Below are positions 15,301 through 24,968 of a stretch of 45,913 bases of DNA, piece after piece. The notes beneath the pieces were generated by a model. It was given only the letters and a program-made list of their open reading frames with translations. It was not told the origin of the DNA and did not search any database. Numbering within the stretch: the first letter of the stretch is position 1; each line of letters starts with the position of its first letter. The stretch is from the IMG/VR virus record IMGVR_UViG_3300049783_001779, positions 1 through 45,913 of that record. One strand, given 5' to 3'. The DNA comes from a virus. The translations under genes and the position numbers were made by a program.

Positions 15301-16705
15301 ATGTAGTAGATTCAGGCATTACTCTTTTAGTGCCCATTTCATCTATCCTATACTCAATAGTATAAGTTTGATTGTGTAATAACCACCCAGTCTCAAGTAC
15401 GAAATAATTGCTCTTACATTTGTTTATCACCGCTTGATTTACAGATGTCCACGGAATAACCTCATCTTGGTTGTTCATCACCATTCTGTATTTAAGGTCA
15501 TACGCTGTGCTTGGTTGATTTCTACTGCTGTAGTTAACTCTAAGGTCCACATACATCTTGTGCGTCTCTCCAATCGAAAGTATTGAGTTGTTCCCAATTC
15601 CATAAGTAGTAATAGAGTAGTCATTAACTTGAGGTACATTATTTAAGTAGTAATTGTCTCTTATTGTAAACATTTGAGAAATATCTTGCTGGTCAATACC
15701 AGGAACAAAAGTAATACTCTTCCAAACATCTCTATATTGTTGCCCACGAGTAGCGTTGCTCATAAGAACGTCTACATAATATACACCGTTTTCTTGTTGA
15801 GTAGGAGTCATTCCAGTTACAACTGGTACACCAGCCATTGTTTGAATGTCCACAGTTCCAGCTGAGAAATAGTTAACCGTATTGTTTCCGCTAAAAGTAT
15901 AGAGGAACAATCTTGATGTTCTATTGTTAGAAACTTGAAGTCTATCGTCTTGAAATGATTGACTGTAATTAACTTCTATGTATGGTTTAAATGCTGAGTT
16001 AGTTTTTTCAGTATAAAATGAAGAAATATATCTCGTATCAGTACTTAATAATTCATAATCCCTTCTATAGGCAATCCCGATGCCGTTATTGACAGAGCCT
16101 CCACTTAACCAATCGTTTACAATATCAGTAATATCCATATCAATGTCTTCATTTCCTATGTCGAAGTGTTGAGTGGAATATTGAGTTACAGCAGTTGATG
16201 CTGTTGGGTTGGTAAATACACCTGGCTCATCCCAAGCGTCCATCATTGTAGCAGAGTTCCAGTTTGAGTATCCAGTTATGATTGGATTTCCATTTTGCCT
16301 TACAAGATAGTTTTCTTGAAAAAGGTCATACCCTCTACCTTCGTCCCAATCTTTGTTTATAGGGAAAGCGATGAGGTCATATGATGCTGCAATTTTTTTG
16401 TCAAGAACGTCAATCTCATACTCTGGCTCAAGAATCTTGTCTCCAGGAACTGCGTTTGTTAACTTAAGTTTATATGATGTTATGAGATTTCCATTGATTT
16501 CCTTAGAGTTAAGTTTGCTGGTTAATTCGTCAATGTCGAATTTTACAATAAACCTACTAATAGAATTTCTTCTCTCTGTAGCAGTGTCTGTACCACCTCC
16601 TCCATACCACAAATCAGTAACAGCATTTTGACCAGAGTTAAAAATCTGATAGACGTTACTGGCTATTGTATTTGATTTGCTTGGATATATTCTGAAAACT
16701 CCCAT
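15272..16705 (-). CDS. Tail/virion structural protein with DNRLRE-like region
   Basis: A 477-residue protein on the minus strand. The N-terminus (VFRIYPSKSNTIAS...RFIVKFDIDEL) and the middle (DITDIVNDWLSGGSVNNGIGIAYRR, then KPYIEVNYSQ) have the layout of DNRLRE-type beta-sandwich domains: a polar start, RxxxxFDI, a DxTxxVxxWxxG motif and a final PYIEVNY strand. The C-terminal half is beta-rich with repeated YxV strands. Such domains occur in extracellular and virion proteins. A TATAAATA box (reading TATTTATA in the gene's direction) lies 20 nt upstream. It is isolated between + strand tail operons. Confidence 0.6.
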   Translation of the reverse strand: MGVFRIYPSKSNTIASNVYQIFNSGQNAVTDLWYGGGGTDTATERRNSISRFIVKFDIDELTSKLNSKEINGNLITSYKLKLTNAVPGDKILEPEYEIDVLDKKIAASYDLIAFPINKDWDEGRGYDLFQENYLVRQNGNPIITGYSNWNSATMMDAWDEPGVFTNPTASTAVTQYSTQHFDIGNEDIDMDITDIVNDWLSGGSVNNGIGIAYRRDYELLSTDTRYISSFYTEKTNSAFKPYIEVNYSQSFQDDRLQVSNNRTSRLFLYTFSGNNTVNYFSAGTVDIQTMAGVPVVTGMTPTQQENGVYYVDVLMSNATRGQQYRDVWKSITFVPGIDQQDISQMFTIRDNYYLNNVPQVNDYSITTYGIGNNSILSIGETHKMYVDLRVNYSSRNQPSTAYDLKYRMVMNNQDEVIPWTSVNQAVINKCKSNYFVLETGWLLHNQTYTIEYRIDEMGTKRVMPESTTFRVLRSGGF

Positions 16706-16717
16706 ATAGTATTTTCT

Positions 16718-16725
16718 TATAAATA
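16718..16725 (-). promoter_or_regulatory. Candidate late promoter box (minus strand)
   Basis: In the direction of the 16705 gene this reads TATTTATA followed by AGAAAA, 20 nt upstream of its ATG. The 98-bp divergent region 16706-16803 holds this box and its + strand counterpart at 16778. Confidence 0.5.
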
Positions 16726-16777
16726 TTCATTAATTCTTTTTTATAGACTCTGTAACTCTTTATTTTTTTTGTTGGCA

Positions 16778-16785
16778 TATTTATA
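16778..16785 (+). promoter_or_regulatory. Candidate late promoter box TATTTATA
   Basis: TATTTATA followed by TTAAAAAC, 26 nt before ATG 16804, driving the gp25-gp6 wedge genes. Confidence 0.5.
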
Positions 16786-16803
16786 TTAAAAACAAATTGT
16801 ACC

Positions 16804-17214
16804 ATGCCGATTAGTATTAAATTCCCATTTAAAGAGACAACTGCAGGAGGTGTATTCATGTCGAATGTAACTTCTCTTGAGGCTATTCAGACTAATTTGA
16901 TTTCCCTACTTACAACTAAGAGAAGAAATAGAGTCATGAGGAGTCAGTTATATTCTCCTTTGTGGGATTATATATTTGAGCTTTGGGATGATATATCTGC
17001 AGCAAAATTAAAAGGAGAACTTATTGAAAAAATTGGAACATTCATTCCAGAGATAGAGGTTTCTCAAATCCTTTTCAAGTTTGTTGAAGGTGATAACTTA
17101 CTTGAGGTAAAGGTTGTTTACAAAGCTCGTGACCTTGGTGAAATAGAAGATGAAGTAAGCGTTGTTATACCAGTTGACCCATCGGGTTCTTCTGGAGCAG
17201 ATGACCACTCGTAA
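16804..17214 (+). CDS. gp25-like baseplate wedge protein
   Basis: A 136-residue protein with the gp25/gpW lysozyme-like fold signature: IKFPFKETTAGG at the N-terminus, TNLISLLTTKRRNRVMRS (family LLxTxxGERVM), then LYSPLWDYIFELWDDISAAKLKGELIEKIGTFIPEIEV split over two helices, and a terminal beta strand. The length matches T4 gp25 (132 aa). In the T4 baseplate gp25 nucleates the sheath and sits at the gp6-gp7-gp53 junction. It is 16 nt upstream of the gp6-like gene, the conserved order in contractile tails. Acidic C-terminal tail (SGADDHS). Confidence 0.9.
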   Translation: MPISIKFPFKETTAGGVFMSNVTSLEAIQTNLISLLTTKRRNRVMRSQLYSPLWDYIFELWDDISAAKLKGELIEKIGTFIPEIEVSQILFKFVEGDNLLEVKVVYKARDLGEIEDEVSVVIPVDPSGSSGADDHS

Positions 17215-17230
17215 GAATAAAACATAAAAA

Positions 17231-19126
17231 ATGGAACAAAAAACTGTAACAGTAAATTATTTAAGTAGAGACTTTACTTCTATTAGAGAAGATTTAATCA
17301 ATTACCTTAAAACATTTTTCCCAGAGCAATGGCAAGATTTTAACGTAACTTCTCCAGGTATGGCGATGCTTGAACTTAATGCTTATGTGGGAGACCTGCT
17401 GTCTTACGCTACTGATAAGAAATTTAATGAATTGTTTATTGATGGCGTTACAGAAAGAAGGTCTGTGTATAGACTCGCTAAGACGTTTGGATATAAACCA
17501 CCAGGAGTTAGGCCAGCTGTGAGTATTTCTGATATTATAATAGAAGTTCCGCCTACAGCCGATGGACCAAACGTTTCTTATCTTCCTACTTATAGGGCTG
17601 GTATGAGAGTAAAAGGTGCTGGGCAAACATTCGAAACAGTTAATGAAATAAATTTTGCAAGCGATTTCAGTGAAGATGGAATTGCTAATAGAATTATAGA
17701 ACCTATATTCAACGGTAATCAAGACCTTGTTAGATATAGAATAATTAAGAGAGAAAAAATTAAAGCTGGAGTAACAAAGATATTTAAAGCAGAAGTGCCA
17801 ACTTCTCAAGCGGGACCATTCTATACAGTTGAGTTGCCTGATAAAAATGTTCTTGAAATAGTTTCTGTAATTATCCTTAATGGATTAGGAATAGAAAGAA
17901 CACCATCTTTCTCGGAGTTTAACGATTTCAATCTAAACTATTATGAGGTAGATGCGCTTCCTACTGATAAAATTTTTCTTAACGATGATACTGTTAATAC
18001 TGTTAATGGAGTAAAGACAGGTAGATATGTTGAAGTGGAAAAGAGATTTGAGAAAGAGTTTCTTTCTGACGGTTCATGCGTGCTTACGTTTGGTGGAGGA
18101 ATTGAGGATTATGATGCTTATGAGGCTTATATTGATTCTTTGACAAATGTTGTCAAGTGCCCAGATTCAAAAAATCTTGATGTATCTGCTATTTTGAACA
18201 ACACTGCTCTTGGAGTTCAGGTTCCGCCTAACTCTACTATTTTTATAAAATACAGAGCTGGCGGTGGACCGCTGAGTAATGTAGGGTCAAATGTGCTAAA
18301 TCAAGTGTCAAACATTAACAGCCAATCTCTTGGGGCAAACTTAGAGCTTATACAAGGGGTTTTATCATCTACGAGGGCTAACAACCCAGTTCCAGCGATT
18401 GGTGGGGTAGGGCTTCCAGGAGTTGAGGAAGTAAAGAGTTTTATTGCTGCAAATTATGCATCTCAAAATAGAGCCGTTACTTTAGATGATTATGTTGCCA
18501 GAGCATTTCAAATGCCAGGTAAGTATGGGGCGCCTTTTAGAATCTTTGGGAAAGTAGAAGATAATAAGGTTAAAATGTACACATTGACCAGAGATGGAGC
18601 TGGACAACTTGTAGATGTTTCTACTAACGTCATCAAGACAAACCTTCAAAGGTACATGGTGCCTTTTAGAATGATTAATGATTATGTTGAAGTTAACGAT
18701 GGAAAAATTGTAAACCTTCAGTTGGAAGTTGATTTATTCGTAGACAAGACATTTAATGCAAGTGAAGTAAAATCTCAGGCGATTAATCAAATAAAGAGTT
18801 ATTTTAATGTAGAGAAGTGGCAAATGAATCAAAACATTTATGTATCTCAACTTACAGATTTCCTTAGAGATATTCCTGGTATTATAAACGTTGTTGATAT
18901 TAGATTTTACAACATGGAAGGCGCAGACTATTCAAGTACAAGACATTCTCAAGCAAACCTAAATAGAACTCAAGACCCAAACACTGGAGCTTTTAGAACA
19001 GAGTTTGGTTATATTGACAATGCTATATTTGGAACACCTATTTCAATGTTTGAAGTTAAGTTTCCTGCAAAAGATATTTTAATTAGAACTGCTTCTGGCG
19101 TTGGGAACACTGTTAGTGTTACGTAA
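17231..19126 (+). CDS. gp6/gpJ-like baseplate wedge protein
   Basis: A 631-residue protein. The N-terminus is the classic baseplate-J/gp6 start: VNYLSRDFTSIREDLINYLKT, then FNVTSPGMAMLELNAYVGDLLSYATDKKFNELFI. VEEVKSFIAANYASQNRAVTLDDY in the C-terminal third is the second hallmark (AxxRAVTxxDYxxxA). VNLQLEVDLFVDKTFN and IYVSQLTDFLRDIPGI follow as in T4 gp6. Close in size to T4 gp6 (660 aa). Forms the inner iris of the baseplate. Upstream is A-rich (ACATAAAAA) with no Shine-Dalgarno. Confidence 0.92.
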   Translation: MEQKTVTVNYLSRDFTSIREDLINYLKTFFPEQWQDFNVTSPGMAMLELNAYVGDLLSYATDKKFNELFIDGVTERRSVYRLAKTFGYKPPGVRPAVSISDIIIEVPPTADGPNVSYLPTYRAGMRVKGAGQTFETVNEINFASDFSEDGIANRIIEPIFNGNQDLVRYRIIKREKIKAGVTKIFKAEVPTSQAGPFYTVELPDKNVLEIVSVIILNGLGIERTPSFSEFNDFNLNYYEVDALPTDKIFLNDDTVNTVNGVKTGRYVEVEKRFEKEFLSDGSCVLTFGGGIEDYDAYEAYIDSLTNVVKCPDSKNLDVSAILNNTALGVQVPPNSTIFIKYRAGGGPLSNVGSNVLNQVSNINSQSLGANLELIQGVLSSTRANNPVPAIGGVGLPGVEEVKSFIAANYASQNRAVTLDDYVARAFQMPGKYGAPFRIFGKVEDNKVKMYTLTRDGAGQLVDVSTNVIKTNLQRYMVPFRMINDYVEVNDGKIVNLQLEVDLFVDKTFNASEVKSQAINQIKSYFNVEKWQMNQNIYVSQLTDFLRDIPGIINVVDIRFYNMEGADYSSTRHSQANLNRTQDPNTGAFRTEFGYIDNAIFGTPISMFEVKFPAKDILIRTASGVGNTVSVT

Positions 19127-19163
19127 TTTCCTACACTCATAGGTTTATAAATTTAGAAAAAAT

Positions 19164-19193
19164 TGAGATTAACTATTTATCTCACATTTTTCT
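19164..19193 (+). terminator. Weak hairpin with T-rich tail (possible terminator)
   Basis: TGAGAT (19164-19169) pairs with ATCTCA (19179-19184) around a 9-nt loop that contains a TATTTATC box, followed by TTTTTCTTT. It could be an inefficient terminator after the gp6-like gene, or chance pairing around a promoter box for the next gene. Confidence 0.3.
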
Positions 19194-19218
19194 TTGCTTA
19201 TATTTAATATAAAAGAGA

Positions 19219-22200
19219 ATGAGTATTAAAAGAGAGGAAATAACGATAAAGAATTTTACAACTGGGACAACCCTGATGTATTTTAGTACTCATTTGGACA
19301 AAGTTCCAGATATTGAGAACCAATTCGATATTTCCCCTACTATTGTTGAGTTTGATAATAACAACAATGCTGTTGATGTTTCTACTTTTGATGGCGTAAG
19401 TCTTTGGAAGAGAAATTCAGAGCATGTAAATGTTGTTCTTTCTTCTATTACCAATAATTACATGACAGGCCATTCATATGTGCTTGATGTGAATAGAGTT
19501 ATGAGACAACCTGAGATTGACACACTTAAACTCAAATTTAACAACCTAATAACATCTACCCTTAATACTGGAGCAACAACATATGACAATTCTACAAATC
19601 CAGTAATTAATCCATACGCTCCAATACCAGCGCACACCGAGTATTTATTTCATAAATACCAAGAGATTGATGACTTTTATGTTAACGTAACACTAAATAG
19701 AACTTACGACACTCTTGATACATTAAACATTTACAACAACCTTGTAAACAGTATGCCGACTCAAGAAGCAGACACTGGAGTTGTATTTGGCCGTTTAATG
19801 GCACGTCAGACAATAAAAGATGTTGAGGGTAACAATGTGAGCATACCACTTAGAAATACTCCTGTAGGCATCTTTAATCCATCTGAGGACTATCCAGCGT
19901 CTACATCTGTAGATGTAAATGGTGATAGGTTGTTTTTAAACAACAAAGAAAACTCAGACCCAGACGAATACTTCAACATTGAGTCGTTCAGCGCTGATAC
20001 AAATGACTATCTAAGGTCTGTGTCTCACTTTACAACAGTTCCAGACCAATACAAATATATTACAACCACCAATGAGAATGGTGAGTTCATAATTTACGAT
20101 GTTCCAATTGGAAGTCAGATAGCTGTGTTCGAAGTTGACCTATTTAAGCAGGGGCTTACAAAAGATGAAATTGCACTCAACTTCTTCCAGTTCCCTCCGA
20201 GTGATGATAATATTCTTGATACCATTCCAAACTTTTCATTTAAACAATTTCCAGTAAATGTTGTTAAGTCATGGGGTACACTGCAAACTGGATACACTGA
20301 ACTTAACATTACTGTTAATTATGACCTTAAGAAGTGGGCTACGTATTATGTGCCACCAATGGCTTATGACAACAACAAACTTGGTTCTGTTGAACTATTA
20401 AACTTCTCTCCATCGCTTAATGTAGACATTAGAGATATGTCCAAAGAAGGGTTTCCTGAGAAAAACATACCTGTAGTTGAAATTCATAAAATATATGATA
20501 AAGATGAAGAACACACGCTTCTTTGGGAAAGCGAATTTGCTCAACTTAAGAAAACGGCTAAGTTTTTTGAACATGGTTTTAGAGCCTTCAAAGTCCCTGC
20601 CAACATGTATGACCCAAAAGGTTACAGAACAGATATTGATGGTGTACCGAGAACACATCCTACATCACAAGGGGTTTGGCTCGCAGGCTATCAATTTAAA
20701 CTTTACTACAATCAACCAGGTTCTATATTTAGAACGACAGGTTTTCAAAGGGATTGGGGATTTGTAGACCCAGGGTGGCGTGGTAGAGACCATTTTCATA
20801 GAAATAGAGGCGAATCCTCAGATTTAAAGAACACAGAAGTCGAAGGGCAAATGTTTCCTCCTTATGATAAACCATGGACCCACTTGTATCCTGACACATA
20901 CAAGATACCAGCTAAACCTATTGACAAAAATTTTGATAGAGTAACCAATGTTGGTAGACAGCCAGGAAGTAACCCTTACTACTTGGAACAGCCTGAATAT
21001 AAAGACGGAGACCTTAATGGGCTAAACGTAACTGCGCCCAGTATAATAACTGCTCCAGCAGGAGGTTTTGGTGTGCAATATAGTTCAACAAACACATTCT
21101 GGTTTCCAAACAGATTCTCAAAAGAAGTTACCGCATCATTTGTTTACAAATACGAAGGAGGGGTAGCTTGGAACGAAGTTTACTCTAATGGTTATCAGCC
21201 ATCTAATGGTAGTTTCCCAATTCAACCTGGGGTTTCTAATGTTCTTAATGGTGAAAAATACCAAAGAGCTGAGTGTGGATATGGATATTGGCTAAGACCA
21301 GAAGGTTGGCCTCCAGTGTCTGCTGAACCATGGGGTGATACATTATTTTCACAAGCGACAAGGCCAGGAGCTGGAATGTCAGCCGACTTTGGTCCAGGAA
21401 CTCTAAATGTTGGAGAAAGCAATGGGAACAATGTTGTACAAGCTCAAAATATCCCTATTGATGTCTATAATTTTGAAGACAAAGATGTTGCGCTTGCGCT
21501 TGATAACAATGCTACATACTCTGAAGGAGCGCTTAGTCTTTATAGGGTAATCGACCCTAATGATAGAATAGAAATAGGCCCAGAAGTTATACCAACTTCT
21601 GCTATTTATCTCTTTAAATCAGTATTCTTTCAAAGAGGTAGAAGGACGGCTACCAGAACCAAATCTGGAGAACACAATAAAAATAGTAACAATGATGAAG
21701 AGTGGTTTTCAAGATACAACGGAGGTAGCCAACACGCTGTACAAGACTATAGTAGATTGAAGGTAAGAATAGTAAATAATGGAAACATAGAAGTTAAAAT
21801 ACCAGCTACATCTATAACTCTATCTCCTGGAGAAGGGTATGATTTTACTGCATCTGAAATAAGTCTTGATAACCTGTCTATAGAATTGCCAGGGAATTCA
21901 AATTTTGACTTTGGAACCAGTAAGTACACAAAAGCAAACTACACATTTCAATTTAAAGATATTATACACTTAAAAGATAATGGAGATTCTTATTCTGATT
22001 CTTTTTTTTACAACTTTAATGTAACTAATTCAAATGTAACAGCGGATGTATCTCCCCCAAGTTATCATATGATTACAACTATATTAAATGCAAGAACTCA
22101 ATGGGATAGCAACTCAGGAGGCGGGTCTTGTAAAACAGATAATAAAATTGGAACTACTGGAAATGATAATGTTGCCAATGTTTATATGGATGGTATATTA

Positions 22201-22335
22201 TTTGTTCCCCCAGGTTCTAAGAGTACATTGTCTAAAATAGCATTTTACCCAGCTCCAATTACCGCTACATGTGGTCAAAGTCCTTTCTACGGTTCTGGAG
22301 ACCATCAACGAACTATTCCAATTCAACTTGTTTAA
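19219..22335 (+). CDS. Very large baseplate/tail structural protein
   Basis: A 1038-residue protein directly after the gp6-like gene. N-terminal IKREEITIKNFTTGTTLMYFST starts a beta-rich module. Residues about 215-320 (IPLRNTPVGIFNPSEDYPAS, a long polar loop, then TTNENGEFIIYDVPIGSQIAVFEVD) look like a carboxypeptidase-regulatory/CnaB-like beta sandwich: the GxFxxxxVPxGxxxxxxE pattern is its signature. The rest is rich in Pro, Tyr, Trp, Gly and Asn (WGFVDPGWRGRDHFHRNRG), typical of phage tail proteins. By position it probably replaces the large peripheral wedge/pin proteins of T4 (gp7, gp8, gp10). Exact equivalent unknown. Start ATG 19219 follows an AT-rich leader. Confidence 0.7.
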   Translation: MSIKREEITIKNFTTGTTLMYFSTHLDKVPDIENQFDISPTIVEFDNNNNAVDVSTFDGVSLWKRNSEHVNVVLSSITNNYMTGHSYVLDVNRVMRQPEIDTLKLKFNNLITSTLNTGATTYDNSTNPVINPYAPIPAHTEYLFHKYQEIDDFYVNVTLNRTYDTLDTLNIYNNLVNSMPTQEADTGVVFGRLMARQTIKDVEGNNVSIPLRNTPVGIFNPSEDYPASTSVDVNGDRLFLNNKENSDPDEYFNIESFSADTNDYLRSVSHFTTVPDQYKYITTTNENGEFIIYDVPIGSQIAVFEVDLFKQGLTKDEIALNFFQFPPSDDNILDTIPNFSFKQFPVNVVKSWGTLQTGYTELNITVNYDLKKWATYYVPPMAYDNNKLGSVELLNFSPSLNVDIRDMSKEGFPEKNIPVVEIHKIYDKDEEHTLLWESEFAQLKKTAKFFEHGFRAFKVPANMYDPKGYRTDIDGVPRTHPTSQGVWLAGYQFKLYYNQPGSIFRTTGFQRDWGFVDPGWRGRDHFHRNRGESSDLKNTEVEGQMFPPYDKPWTHLYPDTYKIPAKPIDKNFDRVTNVGRQPGSNPYYLEQPEYKDGDLNGLNVTAPSIITAPAGGFGVQYSSTNTFWFPNRFSKEVTASFVYKYEGGVAWNEVYSNGYQPSNGSFPIQPGVSNVLNGEKYQRAECGYGYWLRPEGWPPVSAEPWGDTLFSQATRPGAGMSADFGPGTLNVGESNGNNVVQAQNIPIDVYNFEDKDVALALDNNATYSEGALSLYRVIDPNDRIEIGPEVIPTSAIYLFKSVFFQRGRRTATRTKSGEHNKNSNNDEEWFSRYNGGSQHAVQDYSRLKVRIVNNGNIEVKIPATSITLSPGEGYDFTASEISLDNLSIELPGNSNFDFGTSKYTKANYTFQFKDIIHLKDNGDSYSDSFFYNFNVTNSNVTADVSPPSYHMITTILNARTQWDSNSGGGSCKTDNKIGTTGNDNVANVYMDGILFVPPGSKSTLSKIAFYPAPITATCGQSPFYGSGDHQRTIPIQLV

Positions 22336-22337
22336 TT

Positions 22338-24440
22338 ATGGATGATAAGAAAAAAATAGTACTCGGTAGTGAAGACTTTCTTGCGAAAGGTAATCAGGAT
22401 ATTTTCATTAATATAAACTTGCAACAAAAGTTTAATATAATCAAGAGAGAAAAGTTTGATAATAACTTTGACCTTGCTGAGCAATTTAGAAAAGAAAGAA
22501 ACGCATCAAGAAGTTTTAGGGTCTATGGTATAATAGATTCTCCACTTATTGATTGCGACAACCTTACGATTAAGGTTTACTCTCAATCAAGCTTCATAGG
22601 GATATTTCAAGTGCTCGCAAATCAAGTGGCAACAATAACTTCGCAACCAATAGGGTTTGGAGATAAGAATGTATTTGGTAAAATGAAGGGCAAGTATATT
22701 CTTGAGCTAAATAATTATGAAGCTTCTGACACAATCTGGTTGGAGGTTCAAGGAGATGGCGTTACTTATGCAAGAACAATAATCGAACAGAGCCTTGTTT
22801 TTAGGGATTCTGACGGAGTGTTTGTTGAATATGGTACTGATACTATTGATATTGGAATAAATGGGGGATTTGAGGTTATACAAAATGACTTCCCATTTTT
22901 CTATAATAAACATTGGATTAAAAACAATTTCCAGGTAGAAAAAGTTAATGTTAGAAATATAAGATTTGGACAATCAGCTTATTATCTTGATGAAGGAGAA
23001 AGTGGTACAGTAACAGTTCAATTAACTGAGCCGAGCGTTTTCGGAACTGAAAGCGTAACTGTTAATCTTATAACTCCAGCAGGGGAAGCTTATAATACAG
23101 CTGCTCCTGGAATAGATTTTAGTGTGGATACATTCCCATTCTCATTCCCTATGAATTTAAGCTGGGGAGTTGGCGAACAAATTAGAGAAATAGACATTAC
23201 TGCATTGAGTGATTTTATCATTGAAAAGAATGAAGAGCAATTTTCACTTTCTTTGGACAACCCAAACAATGCAACAACGGATAATGGAGTGGTAAATATA
23301 GAATCAACAACTGTTTCTATAAAAGACCTTACTCCAAAAGTTTATGTAAATTACAACTTCCAAAAAATAATAAACAATATAAACCCAATTACAGACCCTC
23401 TTATATTCCCTGAAAACCTTGGACAATTTCCAGGCTATCAAATGAATATTTTTGGAGCAAAAGATGGAGTTGGTTCTCCAGCGGATGTGAACAATAACTT
23501 TAGATTCTTTCCGAATGATACTTTTGAGGTTACAATAAAGAATGATGGAGCAACAACAACTCTTCCTGTAATACCTGGAGTTACCACTCAAGAACAATAT
23601 TTTGCAGCAGGAGACAGTATTACTTTGTTGGTGGACACTAAGTATGTAAACCACGACTCCCTTCCAAAAGAAGTGGCTGTATTTGAATTTAGAGAAAAAG
23701 ATACTGGAGGCGTTTTTGGCGGAAGCAATTACTACACAGACGAATTCTTTATTAATGGCCTTAGAATTGAACCAACAGCTCTTGTTGCAGATGATTTTGT
23801 TGAGAAATTAACTCAAAAATATGACCAAGTTGGAATGGTGCCATCTTTTACTATAGAGCAATCTTTCAAGACTGTTACTTTGACAGCAAAGCATCCAGCT
23901 ACTAATGTAAATGGATTTATACCACAAGATAGTGGAGGGTTTTTCCCAGGAAGTGGAGACTATGCGTTACAAGGCTTTAATGAAACTCCAGATTATCCAA
24001 ACGGAAGAACATCAACTATAACTGACCAAATTCCTTTTGAACTGAAGTTATATGCCAATGACAATAATGCGACAACCTGTAAGTATAGCTTTGCGATTAA
24101 AAAACAAGGATTTAAAGAAGTATTCGTACCATCTACGAGTATTGCAGCAAACACTTCTGGTACAAACGCTTACTTAGTTACTCCCATAAAAGATGTATCT
24201 GGGCCGTCATTGCCACCAGGTGATGCTGCTGTTTGTAATTCATTTACGAACACTCTTGATACAGATGGGTATTACTTGAATGGAGTCGCACTTCTTGCTT
24301 CAGGAGTGTTTAACTCTGAAGAGGCTACTGCAACAAATGCGCATTCATCTGGTTATTTGCCATCATTTAGGTTGACACCGCTTACTACATCTTTGATAAC
24401 TTGTAATAACTTGATAGGAATATCAAAAGTTTTATCTTAA
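22338..24440 (+). CDS. Virion protein with Calx-beta domain
   Basis: 700 residues from ATG 22338, 2 nt after the previous stop; an upstream in-frame start at 22269 lies inside that gene and is disfavoured. Residues about 208-330 look like a Calx-beta domain: YYLDEGESGTVTVQLTEPS, GIDFSVDTFPFSFP, ISAL-type strand EIDITALSDFIIEKNEEQFSLSL and LDNPN. Calx-beta modules bind calcium and occur in adhesins and phage tail proteins. N-terminal and C-terminal parts are beta-rich with no known match. It probably forms part of the peripheral baseplate with the 1038-residue protein. Confidence 0.7.
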   Translation: MDDKKKIVLGSEDFLAKGNQDIFININLQQKFNIIKREKFDNNFDLAEQFRKERNASRSFRVYGIIDSPLIDCDNLTIKVYSQSSFIGIFQVLANQVATITSQPIGFGDKNVFGKMKGKYILELNNYEASDTIWLEVQGDGVTYARTIIEQSLVFRDSDGVFVEYGTDTIDIGINGGFEVIQNDFPFFYNKHWIKNNFQVEKVNVRNIRFGQSAYYLDEGESGTVTVQLTEPSVFGTESVTVNLITPAGEAYNTAAPGIDFSVDTFPFSFPMNLSWGVGEQIREIDITALSDFIIEKNEEQFSLSLDNPNNATTDNGVVNIESTTVSIKDLTPKVYVNYNFQKIINNINPITDPLIFPENLGQFPGYQMNIFGAKDGVGSPADVNNNFRFFPNDTFEVTIKNDGATTTLPVIPGVTTQEQYFAAGDSITLLVDTKYVNHDSLPKEVAVFEFREKDTGGVFGGSNYYTDEFFINGLRIEPTALVADDFVEKLTQKYDQVGMVPSFTIEQSFKTVTLTAKHPATNVNGFIPQDSGGFFPGSGDYALQGFNETPDYPNGRTSTITDQIPFELKLYANDNNATTCKYSFAIKKQGFKEVFVPSTSIAANTSGTNAYLVTPIKDVSGPSLPPGDAAVCNSFTNTLDTDGYYLNGVALLASGVFNSEEATATNAHSSGYLPSFRLTPLTTSLITCNNLIGISKVLS

Positions 24441-24443
24441 GAC

Positions 24444-24451
24444 TATTTATA
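24444..24451 (+). promoter_or_regulatory. TATTTATA box close to the next ATG
   Basis: CTATTTATAAC ends only 4 nt before ATG 24456. If it is a late promoter the mRNA would have almost no leader or would start inside the gene, so it may be non-functional for that gene. Confidence 0.3.
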
Positions 24452-24455
24452 ACCG

Positions 24456-24968
24456 ATGGATACAATAGATAACATACAACAATACGAAATTTATGTTGAT
24501 GCCGTAGAGATAGAGCCAGGGTGTTGGGATTTCTTACACTCAGACTGTAAGTATTACAGATTTCCAGAATTCGACTTTCACCTTCCTGTTTTTTTGACAA
24601 GAACAAACGAAGTGTTCGAATATGTTCAAATTGATAGAGATGAAGACATAGAAGTAATTGCAAGACAGGAGGTAAATCCTTTTTTTATTGAGCTTTCATT
24701 TTTTGATGGTATTACTCAAAACAAAGTTAGGTACGGAAGTGATTTGACAAATGATATGATTGATTTTATTCGTAGTGTTAGAAGCGAGGTTTCAGAAGCA
24801 GATAATGCGGAAGTTGTGTTTTGGTTTGACCAAATAGGAATCAACGAGTTCCCTTGGTATAAAGGGACTGCTGCAGAAGTTACTCTTGATGACATAGATA
24901 AAGTTAATGTGATTCCAAGCCATATAATTTCAAAAGCTGATTACTTTGACATAGACATAAACAAATAA
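24456..24968 (+). CDS. Hypothetical tail-cluster protein
   Basis: A 170-residue acidic protein, about 15 nt after the Calx-beta gene; its stop overlaps the next ATG by one base. Features: CWDFLHSDCKYYRFPEFDFHLPVFLTRTNEVFEY in the first 60 residues, aromatic and beta-rich; later EVVFWFDQIGINEFPW. No family recognised. Operon context (tail/baseplate) suggests a small structural or chaperone protein. Confidence 0.6.
   Translation: MDTIDNIQQYEIYVDAVEIEPGCWDFLHSDCKYYRFPEFDFHLPVFLTRTNEVFEYVQIDRDEDIEVIARQEVNPFFIELSFFDGITQNKVRYGSDLTNDMIDFIRSVRSEVSEADNAEVVFWFDQIGINEFPWYKGTAAEVTLDDIDKVNVIPSHIISKADYFDIDINK

Noticed and set aside
24456-24968. Assigning the 170-residue protein as gp53 because it follows wedge genes
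   Set aside because: No gp53 signature could be seen; position alone is not enough.
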